Source: Narthecium ossifragum
Lineage: Eukaryota; Streptophyta; Magnoliopsida; Dioscoreales; Nartheciaceae
DNA length: 64,000 bases
Assembly: GCA_963920575.1 (NCBI GenBank)
Contig: OY986968.1
Location: forward strand, 25,426,129-25,490,128
Direction of reading: 5' to 3'
Shown here: positions 22,461 to 35,200 of the stretch, piece by piece
Position numbering within the stretch: position 1 is the stretch's first letter
Layout: each line of letters opens with the position of its first letter
Program-made: the position numbers and the translations under genes
The notes under the pieces: model-generated
What the model saw: only the letters and a program-made list of their open reading frames with translations
What the model was told of the DNA's origin: nothing
Databases searched by the model: none

Positions 22461-22971
22461 TGTGAGACCCGCTGGGTCTACCGTAGGACAAGATGCCTGG
22501 GTATGATATGTGAGGCCCGCTGAGTCTACTGTGGGACAAGATGTCGGCGCCTGGAGCGCGGGGCTGAGTCGGGTAGCCGGGTAAGCAATCCCACAACGCC
22601 TGGGTATGGTCCGGGGTTCAATATAAGTATATATTAAGCCCTTAATAGACACAACGCATTTTAAAGCCGTGCTGGCAGTGATCCGTCAGAAAACTCCAAG
22701 GTTAAGCATGCTTTCCTTGGAACGGTCCCGGGATGGGGCCCTCGGGTGGATCCTGGTCAGACCGGGAGCCCGGGGCCGGGGCCCAGTGGAGGGCCGGGGT
22801 ATTACAGTATGGTATCAGAGCCGGTTACCAGCCGGAAATTGTGCCTCCAAGGGGGTGGATTGTGAGGCCCGCTGGGTCTACCGTGGGACAAGATGCCTGC
22901 CTGGGTATGGTCTGGGGTTCGATATAAGTATATAGTAAGCCCTTAATAGACACAACGGTCGGGGTATTACA
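22461..22971 (+). mobile_element. Cassandra TRIM element, internally deleted 3' LTR
   Basis: The 5' LTR spans 22461 (or 22509) to 22806. Its first ~48 bp, starting TGTGAGRCCCGCTG, are duplicated head to tail. The 5S-like part lies at about 22660-22760 and includes GATCCGTCAGAAAACTCC and GGTTAAGCATGCTT. The internal domain is only 54 bp (22807-22860). It holds a Met-tRNA primer-binding site TGGTATCAGAGCC (22810-22822) and ends in a polypurine tract AAGGGGGTGGA directly before the 3' LTR. That LTR (22861-22971) keeps the outer ends but lacks the central ~200 bp, including the whole 5S segment. No coding capacity exists, as expected for a TRIM, which must be mobilised by proteins of other elements. 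No clear target-site duplication was found. Confidence 0.75.
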
Positions 22972-23812
22972 TTCCTTCTTATCAGCTTTGAAGTGATCAA
23001 CATGAGTTAATGCATCTGATATATATGATTTAGCAGAGTCACGTACACTTGTACATGTTCAATAGATTTCAATTTCTGTTTTAAATCAGTTCTATATTTA
23101 GACAATTTGACAATGGTATATCATGTAGCATGCTCAATATTAATCAAACAAATTAGAAGTCTAATTGTAGCCAAAATGAGGTTTAATTATCTCCGTCCGA
23201 CGTTTGACCACTGCGTGTCCATATCTTTCACTCTCCAGCAGATCGATTTCTCGAACACGGCAAAAAAGAGAAACATAAAGCCATCATTCTTAAAAAACCA
23301 GAAACTTAGCCATCATTATACATACGTAGGAGGACTCCAGGGTGTTGTTTAGAAACCATCCATCCATGATCCATCCATGTCTATTGTCTAGTAAACAACT
23401 GATGCATCATTCAAATCTATGTTTCTTCTGTAGAAACCCAATAAGGTAACCCAGTCAAGGAGTACTCTAGTTAAATTCAGAAAAAGTTTTGAAACTGATC
23501 CAAAGAAGGTAAGAAACTTCAAACTGGAATGAAAACAAAAACAGATTTCCAAGAATATCACGTGTAATATATATACGTAATTTATCGTTTTGAACATATA
23601 TACTATCTATCGTCCTTTAAAGAACCGAGAAAGTTCATCAAGAACCCTATAAATAAGACTTCGATCAGACAACAACCATGAAACCTACCCTAGATTTAAT
23701 GTATCTAACCCTATAAACAAGAACAAGAACTACACATATATAAGACATCTTTCCAGAAATAAATCAAGACATTGACTAAACCGTAACCCCTATGCGTGCA
23801 TGGCAGCTGCAC
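22972..23812. other. Region downstream of the second B3 gene
   Basis: AT-rich sequence without a recognisable exon. The part next to 23813 should contain the 3' untranslated region of the minus-strand B3 gene. Confidence 0.45.
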
Positions 23813-24418
23813 TCATTTGATGCAAGTCTCCGGCACGCTCTTCTTGGCAATCACGAAGCTCAGCTCTCTGTTGGGCCCCTGCCGGAATCCCCACATCTCC
23901 ACCGTATCTCCATCCTTGAGTTCGCCCCAAAGACGAACCATCCGCCACTCGTCGCCCTTGAGGACTCTGCTAGGGCTGCTGTCCCACCGCGTCAGCGCCA
24001 CCCTAAACGCCCACCCGCTCCTGACGTACATACACACCCCGAGACCCTCGTGCTCCCTCCCCTTCTCCTTCTTCCTCCGCTTCATCGCCCTCTCGTTCCG
24101 GTCGCCGTCTTCGCCATCAGGTCCATCACCATCACAGCTGGAGGCCATCTTCTTGATGCATGGGCCATCATCAAGAACGTTGGCAGCGGCCTTCTCTTCG
24201 TCGGAGAGCATCGGCAGGACGTGGGCTTCCATGTATCTTCTTGGGATGATCAGCCGATTCTGCTGCGGGACCACGTCGGACTTCGTGAGGGTCTTCTCCA
24301 TCAAGAACTGGAGCTCAGAGCCCCCATGCTTCTCCACCAGATCGATCACCCATTGAGGAAACACCCGAGGGAGGTGAACCTCATCGACCTCTTTCTCTTT
24401 CTTCAAGTTGATCGCCAT
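23813..24418 (-). CDS. B3-domain protein, single-module paralogue, 201 aa
   Basis: An intact single-exon frame covering one full B3 domain of the same subgroup as the 354-aa gene at 16327. It starts with a short lysine/glutamate-rich leader, then FPQWVIDLVEKHGG, LQFLMEKTLTKSDVVPQQNR followed by LIIP, and LPMLSDEEKAAANVL. A basic linker (MKRRKKEKGRE) and GLGVCMYVRSGWAFRVAL follow, ending with GDTVEMWGFRQG. The B3 fold binds short DNA sites in plant promoters; the target is unknown. The ATG at 24418 (MAINLKKEKE) is preferred over one at 24457, which would lie about ten bases from the expected transcription start. Downstream of the start the organisation matches the third module plus domain of its paralogue. 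Confidence 0.75.
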   Translation of the reverse strand: MAINLKKEKEVDEVHLPRVFPQWVIDLVEKHGGSELQFLMEKTLTKSDVVPQQNRLIIPRRYMEAHVLPMLSDEEKAAANVLDDGPCIKKMASSCDGDGPDGEDGDRNERAMKRRKKEKGREHEGLGVCMYVRSGWAFRVALTRWDSSPSRVLKGDEWRMVRLWGELKDGDTVEMWGFRQGPNRELSFVIAKKSVPETCIK

Positions 24419-24494
24419 GATCTTCTCTCTTAGAAAGAATTTAAGAGAGTGATGCAAGAGTTGAATGGGTTTCCTCAGAGAGACCCTGCCATGC

Positions 24495-24502
24495 TTTATA
24501 TA
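24495..24502 (-). promoter_or_regulatory. TATA box of the 201-aa B3 gene
   Basis: The minus strand reads TATATAAA. Expected transcription start is around 24465, supporting translation from 24418. Confidence 0.5.
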
Positions 24503-24557
24503 TGGACATAGGGTTTGAGTCGGAGTCCGACTCAGGCTATATATTCAATATACAGAG

Positions 24558-25920
24558 CTTATTTCAATTTAAACTGAAGTAGAGTTTTAAGCAGTCGCTT
24601 GATATTTATTTAATTTTTCGACCTCTACGAGTCTTAACGAGCTTGCTTAATAAGCTTTCGCATGCTACTAAATTCAAATTAAATTTCAAATCTAATAAGA
24701 ATTAATATTTGATTGGTCGAACTTCATTTCCACCATAAAAAACGTGTGCAACTTATTTCCTAAATATGATTTTTACATAAGAATAAAATAAAGCAAAGAA
24801 AAGGTGCTAACTGGCTATTATGGAACCATAACAAGGCGAACTTGATCAAGCCTTACCACTATATCATACACCCATGACGCAACTGCAGTGCAATTGGAAA
24901 ACAAGGGGACGCGAATGTGCACCCACATTTAAGATTCACATCCATCTGGAGAAGATGGTATTTTTATGGAATTGCACCATTTAGATTGACAAAAACACCA
25001 GTAGCTTAAGAGCAATTTGGCTGGACCTGTATGAACATTCTCCTGTCACATAGAACATTCTCCTATCACATAAAACAACATGACCGTCATAAAAGGATGA
25101 TAACTGATCTTATAAGGAAAAGAAAACAGTCTACACATTATTGATTATAAGTTAAACCTTGATAAAAAGAAAAAAATAATATTACCAACATTTACACATT
25201 ATTGACGAAGATGGTTTTGATTCTAATACCTGGGTAATTAGGAAATATGAGGAGCACCTACAGAGACGAAATCCTATCGAATTAGAGCTCTGGTAATGTA
25301 TGGCACGGCACGCATTCAAATAATATTACCAACATTTTGTTTATTGATGCTTTTATGCAAATATAATAATATATTACCAACATTTTTTTTATTGACTGCT
25401 TTAGGAGTGGGCTTTCGATCAAGCTCGGCTTGATTATTTTATGAGTCGAGCTTAATCTTCGAGCTTATTTCAATTTAAACTGAACTAGAGTAGCCTTAAC
25501 GAGCTTACTTAATAAGCTTTCGCATGCTACTAAATTCAAATCATATTTTAAATCTAACAAGATTTAAATTTGATTGGTCGAACTTCATTTCCAAACAGAT
25601 TTATCCGATCATCAATTTCCCACCATAATAAGTGATTTGTGCAACTCATTTCCTAAATATGGTTTTTACAGAAGAATAAAATAAAGCAAAGAAAAGGTGC
25701 CAAATAGTGTTATGGAGCCATATCAAGGCGAACTTGATCGAGCCGATTACAATTCAAGCTCAGCTTGGAATTAATTTCGAGACAAATAACTGATATCATA
25801 CACCCAACTGCCGTACAATTGGATTAATTTAGATTAATTTCAATCTAAATGGCGCCTTTTTTTTATATAAAAATGGCACCATTTAGATTGAAAACAAAAC
25901 CAGTAGCTTAAGAGCAAAAT
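24558..25920. repeat. Direct repeat pair upstream of the second B3 gene (24558-25015 and 25453-25920)
   Basis: Both copies contain GAGCTTATTTCAATTTAAAC, GCTTTCGCATGCTACTAAAT, GATTGGTCGAACTTCATTTC, AAGAATAAAATAAAGCAAAG and ACCAGTAGCTTAAGAGCAA in the same order. They differ by several insertions and deletions. The ~440 bp between them carries three copies of an AATAATATTACCAACATTT motif. No coding capacity was seen. It may be two insertions of one unclassified element or a segmental duplication. Confidence 0.75.
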
Positions 25921-26200
25921 GTAATCTATCAAACAAAGCCCTGCTAAACAACGAAGAAATTTGATTCATTGATTAGGCCTGCTAAACCAGTAGTCAATAA
26001 ACAGATGAAGCATTTTACAACGACAACCACCTTCTTTCCATATATGCCTATACACTCAGTAATTTATTCAGCGTGAAGCTTGTTGAACAAATGGGAAATA
26101 TGATACAAAAATCAATTTTAGTCAGCTCGATCATCGGACCTCTTCCAAACTGAAACTGAAGGGCACAAATGGAGGAGAATTAGTCCAAGTATACGGCAAC

Positions 26201-29200
26201 CTAATTCATGAATTTTCGGCAGTTTGGCGCTTTGCATAGGCAGGGCACTTTGCACTCCTCAGCTTCATCAGGATCAAACAAGTAATCATACCTGTAACAA
26301 ACGTAGAATCAACAACAGAGTAGATTAGGAATAGCTCATGAGAGACGAGCAGCTAACTCTTCGCCGGTGTAAAAACATTACATCAATCTACAAAAACAGT
26401 AAGGCTGTCTGCACAAGGCAAAAGAAACTGTGTTTATAATTCTTAAGCCCGAAGGCTCGAAACTATGACTGTATAGTAAAAACAAAAACAAAAACACACA
26501 AAGCAAAAGAAACTATGCTAAGCAATCACAGTGCACTTGCATTGACTTCATGTGTTAGTTCTCTAGTTCAATAGGAATAGTTTACAAGTCCTTGAGTAAG
26601 CATATCGACGAGGTGCCGCCATTAAAAAGAAAAAAAATAGTGAACTAAACTGGGACAACACCTTATAGAAAAAATGATCTGTCCCTTTCAACACAAGTAA
26701 AAAGAGATCGTTTTTAACACATTGCTTATAAGTTTCCTTTGAGCTTTCTAACAACACAGTCACGTTGAGACTAGTATCAATTTGGATTAAAATTAAAGAA
26801 ATGAAATATTCTCCAAATTTATGATAGCAATTCAATAGCTGAGGTAAGTGGCAATACGTTAACTCTTCGCCTAAAGTGACATTTGTCTTTGCAATAAGTA
26901 CAATGCGACTTTCATCAGCACCTACAGCCATAATCCTCGCATAGCAATTGGGCATGCACTGCATCAAGAAGCATTGAAGAATGAATGAGAGCGAAGCTCA
27001 AGTAGCCTGTTTGTATCTGAATGTCCCAGAAATGAAATGTCTCAAATTTCAGTGCTTACAGAGTGATTAATCAAACGAGCTATGTTTCCCTTGTCCGTAG
27101 CATCAACTACCACTTCTTCACTGATTTTGAATAGCTGCAAAATGAAAATAGGTTAGAGAAATAAAAAAACAAACCAAAAAATCATAGCTAATCTATGAAG
27201 GGAAGATCCATTCTAAACTCCACAGTAAGTAGATGAACTTGCTAATTATTACCATCTTAGCAGATGCAACAATAAAATGAGATAAGCTTTTGCCATGAGA
27301 TGTAGCATACAAGCTCAATTAATATACAGAGAAAGAGGTTTCTGATTACAGATATACATAAATTTCCATTGCTTGTGTCTAGTTTCCAAACATCAACAGA
27401 TCCAAGACAAATTAGTCAAATAAAAATATAAATGCCACATCCTTTTCTCGCAGGGCATCTAAGGCATGTGATCGGCTTTCATGCGCTATAGATGTCACAT
27501 GAAAATCAGTTCATGTAATAATAGCTTGTAAGCAAACACATCTGATGACTGTACGCTTCTGAATCTACATCATAGAGACTGTTGTTCCTAGTATTGAGAC
27601 TTCCGCACATTTTACTAGTGATGATCGTACTTGGTTTTTTTATTATTATTCAATTTGACCTTATCTTTTGCTTCACTTTTTTCAGTCCAATTAGTTATGT
27701 TTAAAGAAACCACTGCCTTTAAGATAGTAGTTGGTATCTATGACTTTCAAGGGTGAGATCCAGAGTCAAATTTCCCTTGGCAGTTTGCCTGCTATTGGCC
27801 ATTCCTGTGCTGTTTGTGGGGAAAAAACCATCATAAGCAGTGCTCGAAGTGTTTCGAGCAGTTAGGAGGGTTTGGGATCCCAAAGCCCAAGATACAAGCT
27901 CAATTAGTTTAACAAATAAAAAATAAACAAAGAACAAGCAAACAAAACTTTAAAGAAAATGATTAGTGGTTACACATGTTGACCTTCAATCATCTGACTT
28001 GTTAGAAAGTAGAAACTATGACAGCACTATAAACACAGCATAACTGCAGATTGACAACTCACATAACAATCCTTTCCTTCCAATCGATAGCTTGCCTCCC
28101 TTAGATCTGCGACACTGCGTCTAACCAGCTCACCACGGTATTCAAGAACCTGTTGGTATCTCAGATTAACCGGCATCAGTCTCAGTCCTAAATGAAAATA
28201 TGACTTGCAAAACATCTACCCGCACAGATAAATAACTGACTAGCTTGAAAATAGTAAGCTCAATAGTAAGGTGGAACATTTTTTTGGCATAAAGATCTGC
28301 TCCTCCTGTAGTGGCCTCAACTACTTGGTGGTTTATGTTAATCATCATTCCAAAGTGATAGCTTTAGAGCTCTACAACAAGGAATAATAAGATATGTAGC
28401 GGATTATGTGTGTGCTGAGCGCAACAAAGGAGGAACATACATCCATAAGCAATATATTTTTCATGCAATACAAAACAAGAAAGTAGAAAGTTAATTAAAG
28501 ATTGCTAAAACAGTTCTTTGTAAGTTCTCACCAAGATCATTTCCTGCATTTATGTTATGAGTTTTCGTGAGGGGATGTTAACAAAATGCATACATCATTC
28601 TACATCTTATGGAGCAATTCATAATAAGATGGGCCAAAAATTAAGTCCTGGAGATTATTGGGATGCATGCTATTTGCCTCATACAAATAACATGAGTTCG
28701 ATTTGTTTTTGAGTAAAGGAATTGTACTATACTCATTCTTCAGTGGATACCAGATCATATACACAACTTAATGGTTGCTTTAGTGATGATGGGTGTAAAA
28801 GGTAAGTGATAATTTACAAGCTTATCTGCTCACGTCAAAGTAGTGTACAGCATTAAGGCGACACTCCTAAAGGATGCTAACCTCACACTATAGGCTCAAA
28901 AAACTGTCCCAACCAGAACCAGGACAATAAACTTTCGATGGTCAGTAGCATCATAAGTATCTAGTGAAATAATAACGAAGTTAATACAGAACACAGAAAG
29001 TTAGACTACTCCAAACAAACAGTATGATGGTAACGGATAGATATGTAAGAGTAATCAGGAGTACCATTTCTCCTTCTTGAATGTTTCTACGTGCAAAGAG
29101 GCCCCAGCCATGTATCCCAGATCTACCAAAACAAACTCTAGTTTGTTCAGTCGACTGCAAAATATGAGAACAATTAAGTGATCAGTATGTCATCTACAAA

Positions 29201-32200
29201 AGGCTATGTAGATGGCAGCGATATATGCCTGCAAGTAGTGAAGACGCTCCCTGAACGTGGAAAATGACTCAGGGTCCTTCTCTTCCTGTTCAACAAGAAC
29301 AAGCTGCTTCATGAGTAACTGATGGATGACCATTTTACAGCTCAAAAGGAATAAATAAGATCCTGTGAACGCAAATACTAGAACATAGAAATTACCCTGG
29401 GTGCATTTAAATTTCCTATATCATCTATAGAATGAAAGCGGGGCCCCATCACCCAATGAGCAATTGCCTCTTCTCCATTCCTCTGACAAAGAAGAAATGC
29501 AAATAAGAAATGCTAGAGATGATAGATGATTGAATCAGGATAAGAAAAAGCAAACGTAAACTTATAAGCAATTGGACGAACTAGTCTTTTTCAGGTGACA
29601 ACATTAAAAAGGAAAGTTTATAAAATCATTATGTGCACAAGATGCAAATAGAGTAAACGTTATTTTATGGAAGGAAACAGCAGCATGTCCAGAAGATCAG
29701 TTTAAACACCATTGACTAAAAGTCACGTGTAAACACCATAATCTCCTACATGAAGACAAGGTTCTATACAACACCTCTGTATTTGATTATGCATCCAAAT
29801 GATATAAAGATGGTTTCATGGTCCTAAACATTACCCAGATATGGATCTGAGAATCAAATACAACAAAGTCAAATGCATTGGCAATCTACTTATCACACTT
29901 ATGGAGAGCTAAGAAACTAGAAATATTCTGTTAGCGCGCATGCTATAGAGTCAACATGAAGATGGACTCCCAGACTCCCAGTCCGTCGATGATCTTGCAT
30001 TGTGTTTCTCAGTTTTCATTTCTCAATCATATTTAACATGGAATTTCCATGATTAATCAACTTTGAAGTGTTAACCCAGTTTATGGAACACTCCTACTAA
30101 ACGAACCAACAAAACAGAACAACCAAGAAAAGGCTGCTTTCCCAACAATAACGTTTGCCCACGTAGCAAAACTCCAATTTGGAAGGGCTCCAACAGGCTT
30201 GCTGCCAGCCTAACGTCCAGTATATTAATCGAAATGCAATTCTAGTCAAGGCAATCTCCAAGTCAAATTCCAGAAAGCCAACTTCTAAAACAGTAGCATT
30301 TCTAATGAGAATCTGATTCTACTATGTCCAACAAAATCAAAATTAAAATCTCATACTGTGGTCCAGATCCAAAAAGGAATGTTTCATACATCAGAATTCA
30401 GAAGATCCCAAACACATTGGACCTAAACATAGCCAAGGAATCACCCTTGGTTGTCATAAACTCAGATTTCCCCCCACCCCTAATCATGTCGAATAAATTG
30501 TATGAACTTCTTGTCAGGGAACGATAAGTAGCATTAATAGCAAACAAAGTAAGCCATATGAACATCTTGCTAAAATAACTGGAACTAACAATTAACAAAG
30601 GCCAATTTTGTAAGGTGAAGTGTCACGCTAACTAGTCCTCAGGAAAGTGCTTTTCAACAGGGTTAAGGAACAGCAACAGAATCATTTTCAAGGAATCCAT
30701 AAATGATCCACTGAGAGATATTTTAGTTTATCAAAGCAGTAGGAACATCTAGGACCAAGAAAAATGCTCAATAACTTCATGGGAAAACAACAATTTAAGG
30801 AAAACAGTTCTTTTGTTCTCATACCTTTGTCTCTAACTTTCTATAAACCAGGCATCTTGCAGCAGAAGATTCTGAATGCTCAGTTAACAATGTTGACTCC
30901 TGGGGAATATCTTTCCTTATTAATCTTGATCCACTTTTGTTCTCATTGTTTTGAAGCAAGCTTCTGGTGGAGAAGACTCCCAGAGGTGATTGTATGATCA
31001 ATACATTTTCTGGATTTGGAGCTCTTCAAAGACAAATATCATGTTGTTGATCAAAATTAGCATCACATATTACTAATGATTTGTTGAAGCAACAAAGAAC
31101 ACTCTTTGATGAATGCTTAAAAGTGGTGAACAAAAGTGGTGGCTCTTGTAAGAACATGTACAGGACATTCAGGAATCCAAAAAAGTTGCTAATGAACTTC
31201 CGATGCCATGAAGCAGCAGCTGTGCACCTACAGGGATACAAAAGATTCATTGCAAACTACCATGATTTACCAATGCTTACCTGTGATGTGCACAGTAGGA
31301 GATCATTTTTGTTATTTGTCTCCCATTTTTCTCCAAGCAGTGCAACTGTAGGAAATGAAGGATTGTTCAACCTCCAACCATGAGAAATTAGAACAAAGGA
31401 ACGGATCCAAGACCATGAGAATAACAGAAAATAGCCGTCTATACAAACCAAAACATGTGGATGTTTTGCACATTAACCACAATTGAAAGTAATAGTTCAT
31501 TAGTATGAGAACAGGATGATACCACATAGGCGCATATGCTGCTGAATGAGATTTCACATATGGCATTAACTTATTACAACTTGCAACAAATAATGGAAAC
31601 AATTTGCTAGTAATGACTCAAAGTTCAGCACAAGGAAACTAACCTCCATGCGGTATCCTGCTCTAGATGCACACATTGCATGATAAAATGTAGAACATTT
31701 ATAGCATTGTGTGCAGGCACCATGCATTTGCTTACATATAACACAAACCTGAAGTAAAACAAAAGGTTACAGTGAAAAGCAAGCAACTGACCCATCTTAT
31801 AAGGATTAGCACAAAGATTGATTTTCAATTTGAAAAAGAAAAATTATCATCCAGATCATATTCTAACCTTGATAAACAACTCGGATGGAATATTCAATAT
31901 GCCAACAGCAGGCTCCATAGTTTCATCACTAGAGAAAGAAACTTCTGGTTGAAACCAGGCACATGTTACATGAACCCACAAAGTATCAACATTTGTTGGC
32001 TTTAAAGCACCCCCTGAGAAAAAATCAGTTGAATTCACCAAATCTGGATATACTATTCAAGCAAAGACTGTTTTGCAACCTTAGTGTTTCATGAGAAACT
32101 GTGTCATGAGTTCTTTTGTGATTTAACAAAGGAAAATTAGTGTTACATGAGTTCCTTTTGTGATTTAAGATTCAAGCCTCAATCAGTGTCAGCTCAAGAA

Positions 32201-35200
32201 ACTATATCGGCCACCTCGTTTGCAAAATAACAAAAGAAGAGAATATTTTGACCACTTCTAGATGGAGAACAGAGTTCTTAAGAAACATATGTCACATACC
32301 TTTAACTGGACAAAGGCAGCACTCCCGTTTATATTGAGGTGTTTCACATGCTCTGCAGACCCATGATGTGAAATCTCCTACTCGTCTTGCCCCATAGCAT
32401 TCTTGGTGGACAGCTATTTGACATCTGGAAAGTATATTTAGGTGATCAACTAATAGTCTTAAAACTACTTTTAGATCTAATAAAACTTAAAGACAATTAA
32501 CAGGTGCTACTGGCAATGCCCAGAATAATGTCAAGTGTCAGATGAAGAACCTGTTACAGATGATAATTTTATTGTAGTCCCAGTCTTCAACCCATCTACA
32601 TACTGCGCATCGCTCCGTTGTCCATTTAGCTAGTACTGGATCATAAGTTTCTGCAAAGATGAAATCATGATCAGGCCAGCATGTTAAGGATTTTTTTGGA
32701 CTGATTAGTTGCAGTATCAAATAAAGGTAGCAGAAATAAATAAGTACTTGAGGAAAGAATCTACCTCGCAAGAAAGCAAGAAGCTTCTGTTTCCCCACTT
32801 TAAGAGATGGGCGTTTAGCATGATTTGTAGAAGGACCATGGTACCGCTCTATCTGTTTAATATAAAAACACAAGTTAACAGCTCAACCGATGGTAAGCAC
32901 TAATGGCATGGAGCCAAATGGCTGCCCCTAGAAGATATTTATCCATTCATAGGACACATAACTTTCTAGTCCAACTAATGCCACATACTTGGGTGTATGT
33001 TCAGATCTATAACTAGTATGGACCAGTATTGATACATCTAACATTGGTACAAGCTGGATGCAAAATACCAAGAAGACAAGAACTACATGATGTGGTAGTT
33101 AAAAGGACCTAGCACAGAAACTAATTCTATGGACGGAAATGAAAATTAAACATCCGAAACAGGAAAGAGACTCAAGTAACAATGCTGTTGATTTTCTCAT
33201 TTATTTTGTAATAAGTGCAGTTATAGGTCATCATGTTTGGAGAAAGCACCAATAAAAAAAAACATGAAATAGTCAGGAGCTAGACATTTTCTATATGCCA
33301 TCATATAATCTGTTACAGAGATGACACAATACTAAGTGGAGCTATGCTTTTGCCTAGTACAAACCCATTTTCCCAGTGGTTCCATTGTACTTTTGACCTT
33401 GACACTGCTCTTCCAGTTTTTACTTTTGGAACCTGTATGCCGCTCCCATTCGCTAAGTCTTACCTTCTGTCCCTTGCAAGAGCCGCACCGACATTGAACC
33501 CTGCCATAATTACATTCACTAGTTTGAGATCATTCACAAACATTACACAAAAGAAGATGCTTCTAAATGGTTTAGCCTTTCAACAAAAGGGAACCTAAAA
33601 CAGACTCCTTAAGTAGGACCTAAAATCCAACTAGGACACCCAAAAATACAATCTAGCTTTCTCTCTTTAATGCAGAAAAGGAGTAGAAATGAGAATAGGA
33701 AGCCTAAACCCAATGTCCTGGATCTTGCAGATCAAGTGTAGGAAATAATAGTGACTATCTCAGTTTCATATGCCCCACCAATATGGACACTTGTACCGTA
33801 CTTATTTCACTACATATCATGTTTCTGGTGCTTACACATGCTGCTCTGGCAAATAGGTCCCTTCTACACCAAAACACCAAACAATTATTTTGCCGCATCC
33901 CTTATCCTGCCAATTGCCATCATCATATCTGTTTAAAAGATAAGTATCAATGTCGAGAATTCATAGAACATAGCCAAAATCATTTACCCAGTGGTAAGCT
34001 ATATTTCAAAAAATCATAGGTGTACCTAACTTGTGAGTTCTTTTTCTCTGTATCTGATGACTCAAAAGTGTACTTCACCTTGCAATCAGGGCAGAAATAA
34101 TCAGCGTGTTCCAGAGCCTTTCAGAATAAGAAAAGAATTAGCAAATCCAAATTTTGTACTCTTCAAGGTACACATACAAATCGACATGAAACCAGACCTT
34201 AAGGTTGCTACAAACTTTATCACATTCTGCATGCACCCAGACTTGGCAACCATCACAGCAAACCTAGTTGGAGAATTTTAAAGCCATTATGACATGTTCT
34301 CCATGAAGAAAAATATTGTCTAATGACAGAATCCTATTACCCAGCTTCCACCATCCGTGTGATGCCATATCTTCTTGCATATGCCACAATATTGTTTAGA
34401 CCTCAATAGCTGCTAGGATGGCGCAAAAAAATATCAAACAAGCTCAAAGAGAAAGTTATGTGTAGTAGCTCGAACAAATTTAGAACTCCAAGAATGCACT
34501 AAAAGCAAGGATGTTCATAAAAACCTTGGAGCAGTGCCTGCACAGCAACTGTTCTGAATCACGCTTCATTTTCTTCGCACTTTTAAATGGAAGGCCCAAA
34601 CCACAACTTTCACAACAGGGTCGTAGTTCATTTCTAACCTGCATCGAATGACTAAAAGAAGTCAATACATGTCCTTTAGAATAAAGTTAAATCTGTATCA
34701 GCCAAATATCACTTCATTCTGAAAGCAATAAAACCAGCAGAAGAAAAATGTGTGGAAACGAAGAAACATAACAAGACAACGAAAGTGAGTTCACTAGCAT
34801 GAAAGGAATCCATCGATGGTTTTACTTTGTGAAGCACACGGTATAAACAGCTAAAAATTAACAAGGGAAGCAAACATGAGAATGGTTTGAAAAGCTAGCA
34901 TAGAGTCTACAATCTTCAGCACTCGACATAATGATGGATGACCATGGGTTCAAAATTTAGAATCATCTTGCCTGGATCTGTGATTGGCATTCCTGGTCAT
35001 GGTTTGAGTCAGTAGCCTCTTGGATACCTCTAGGAGCAGACTCATTGTACATGGGCTGCCCAGTCACATTCTCGTCGTCCACCTGGGTTCTTAAGAAACC
35101 ATGCTCCGCCAAGAAAGCCTCCTCTATGGCCATTCGGAAGTCACTTGGCTTGCTCTTGTGCAACTGTGTCTGCCCCTGAAACCTGCCAACGACTAGTGTG

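Noticed and set aside
21350..22935. Short frames in the Cassandra copies
   Set aside because: TRIM elements have no coding capacity; these are chance frames in LTRs.
23792..24433. 213-residue plus-strand frame over the second B3 gene
   Set aside because: Antisense shadow of the B3 domain; no recognisable protein features.
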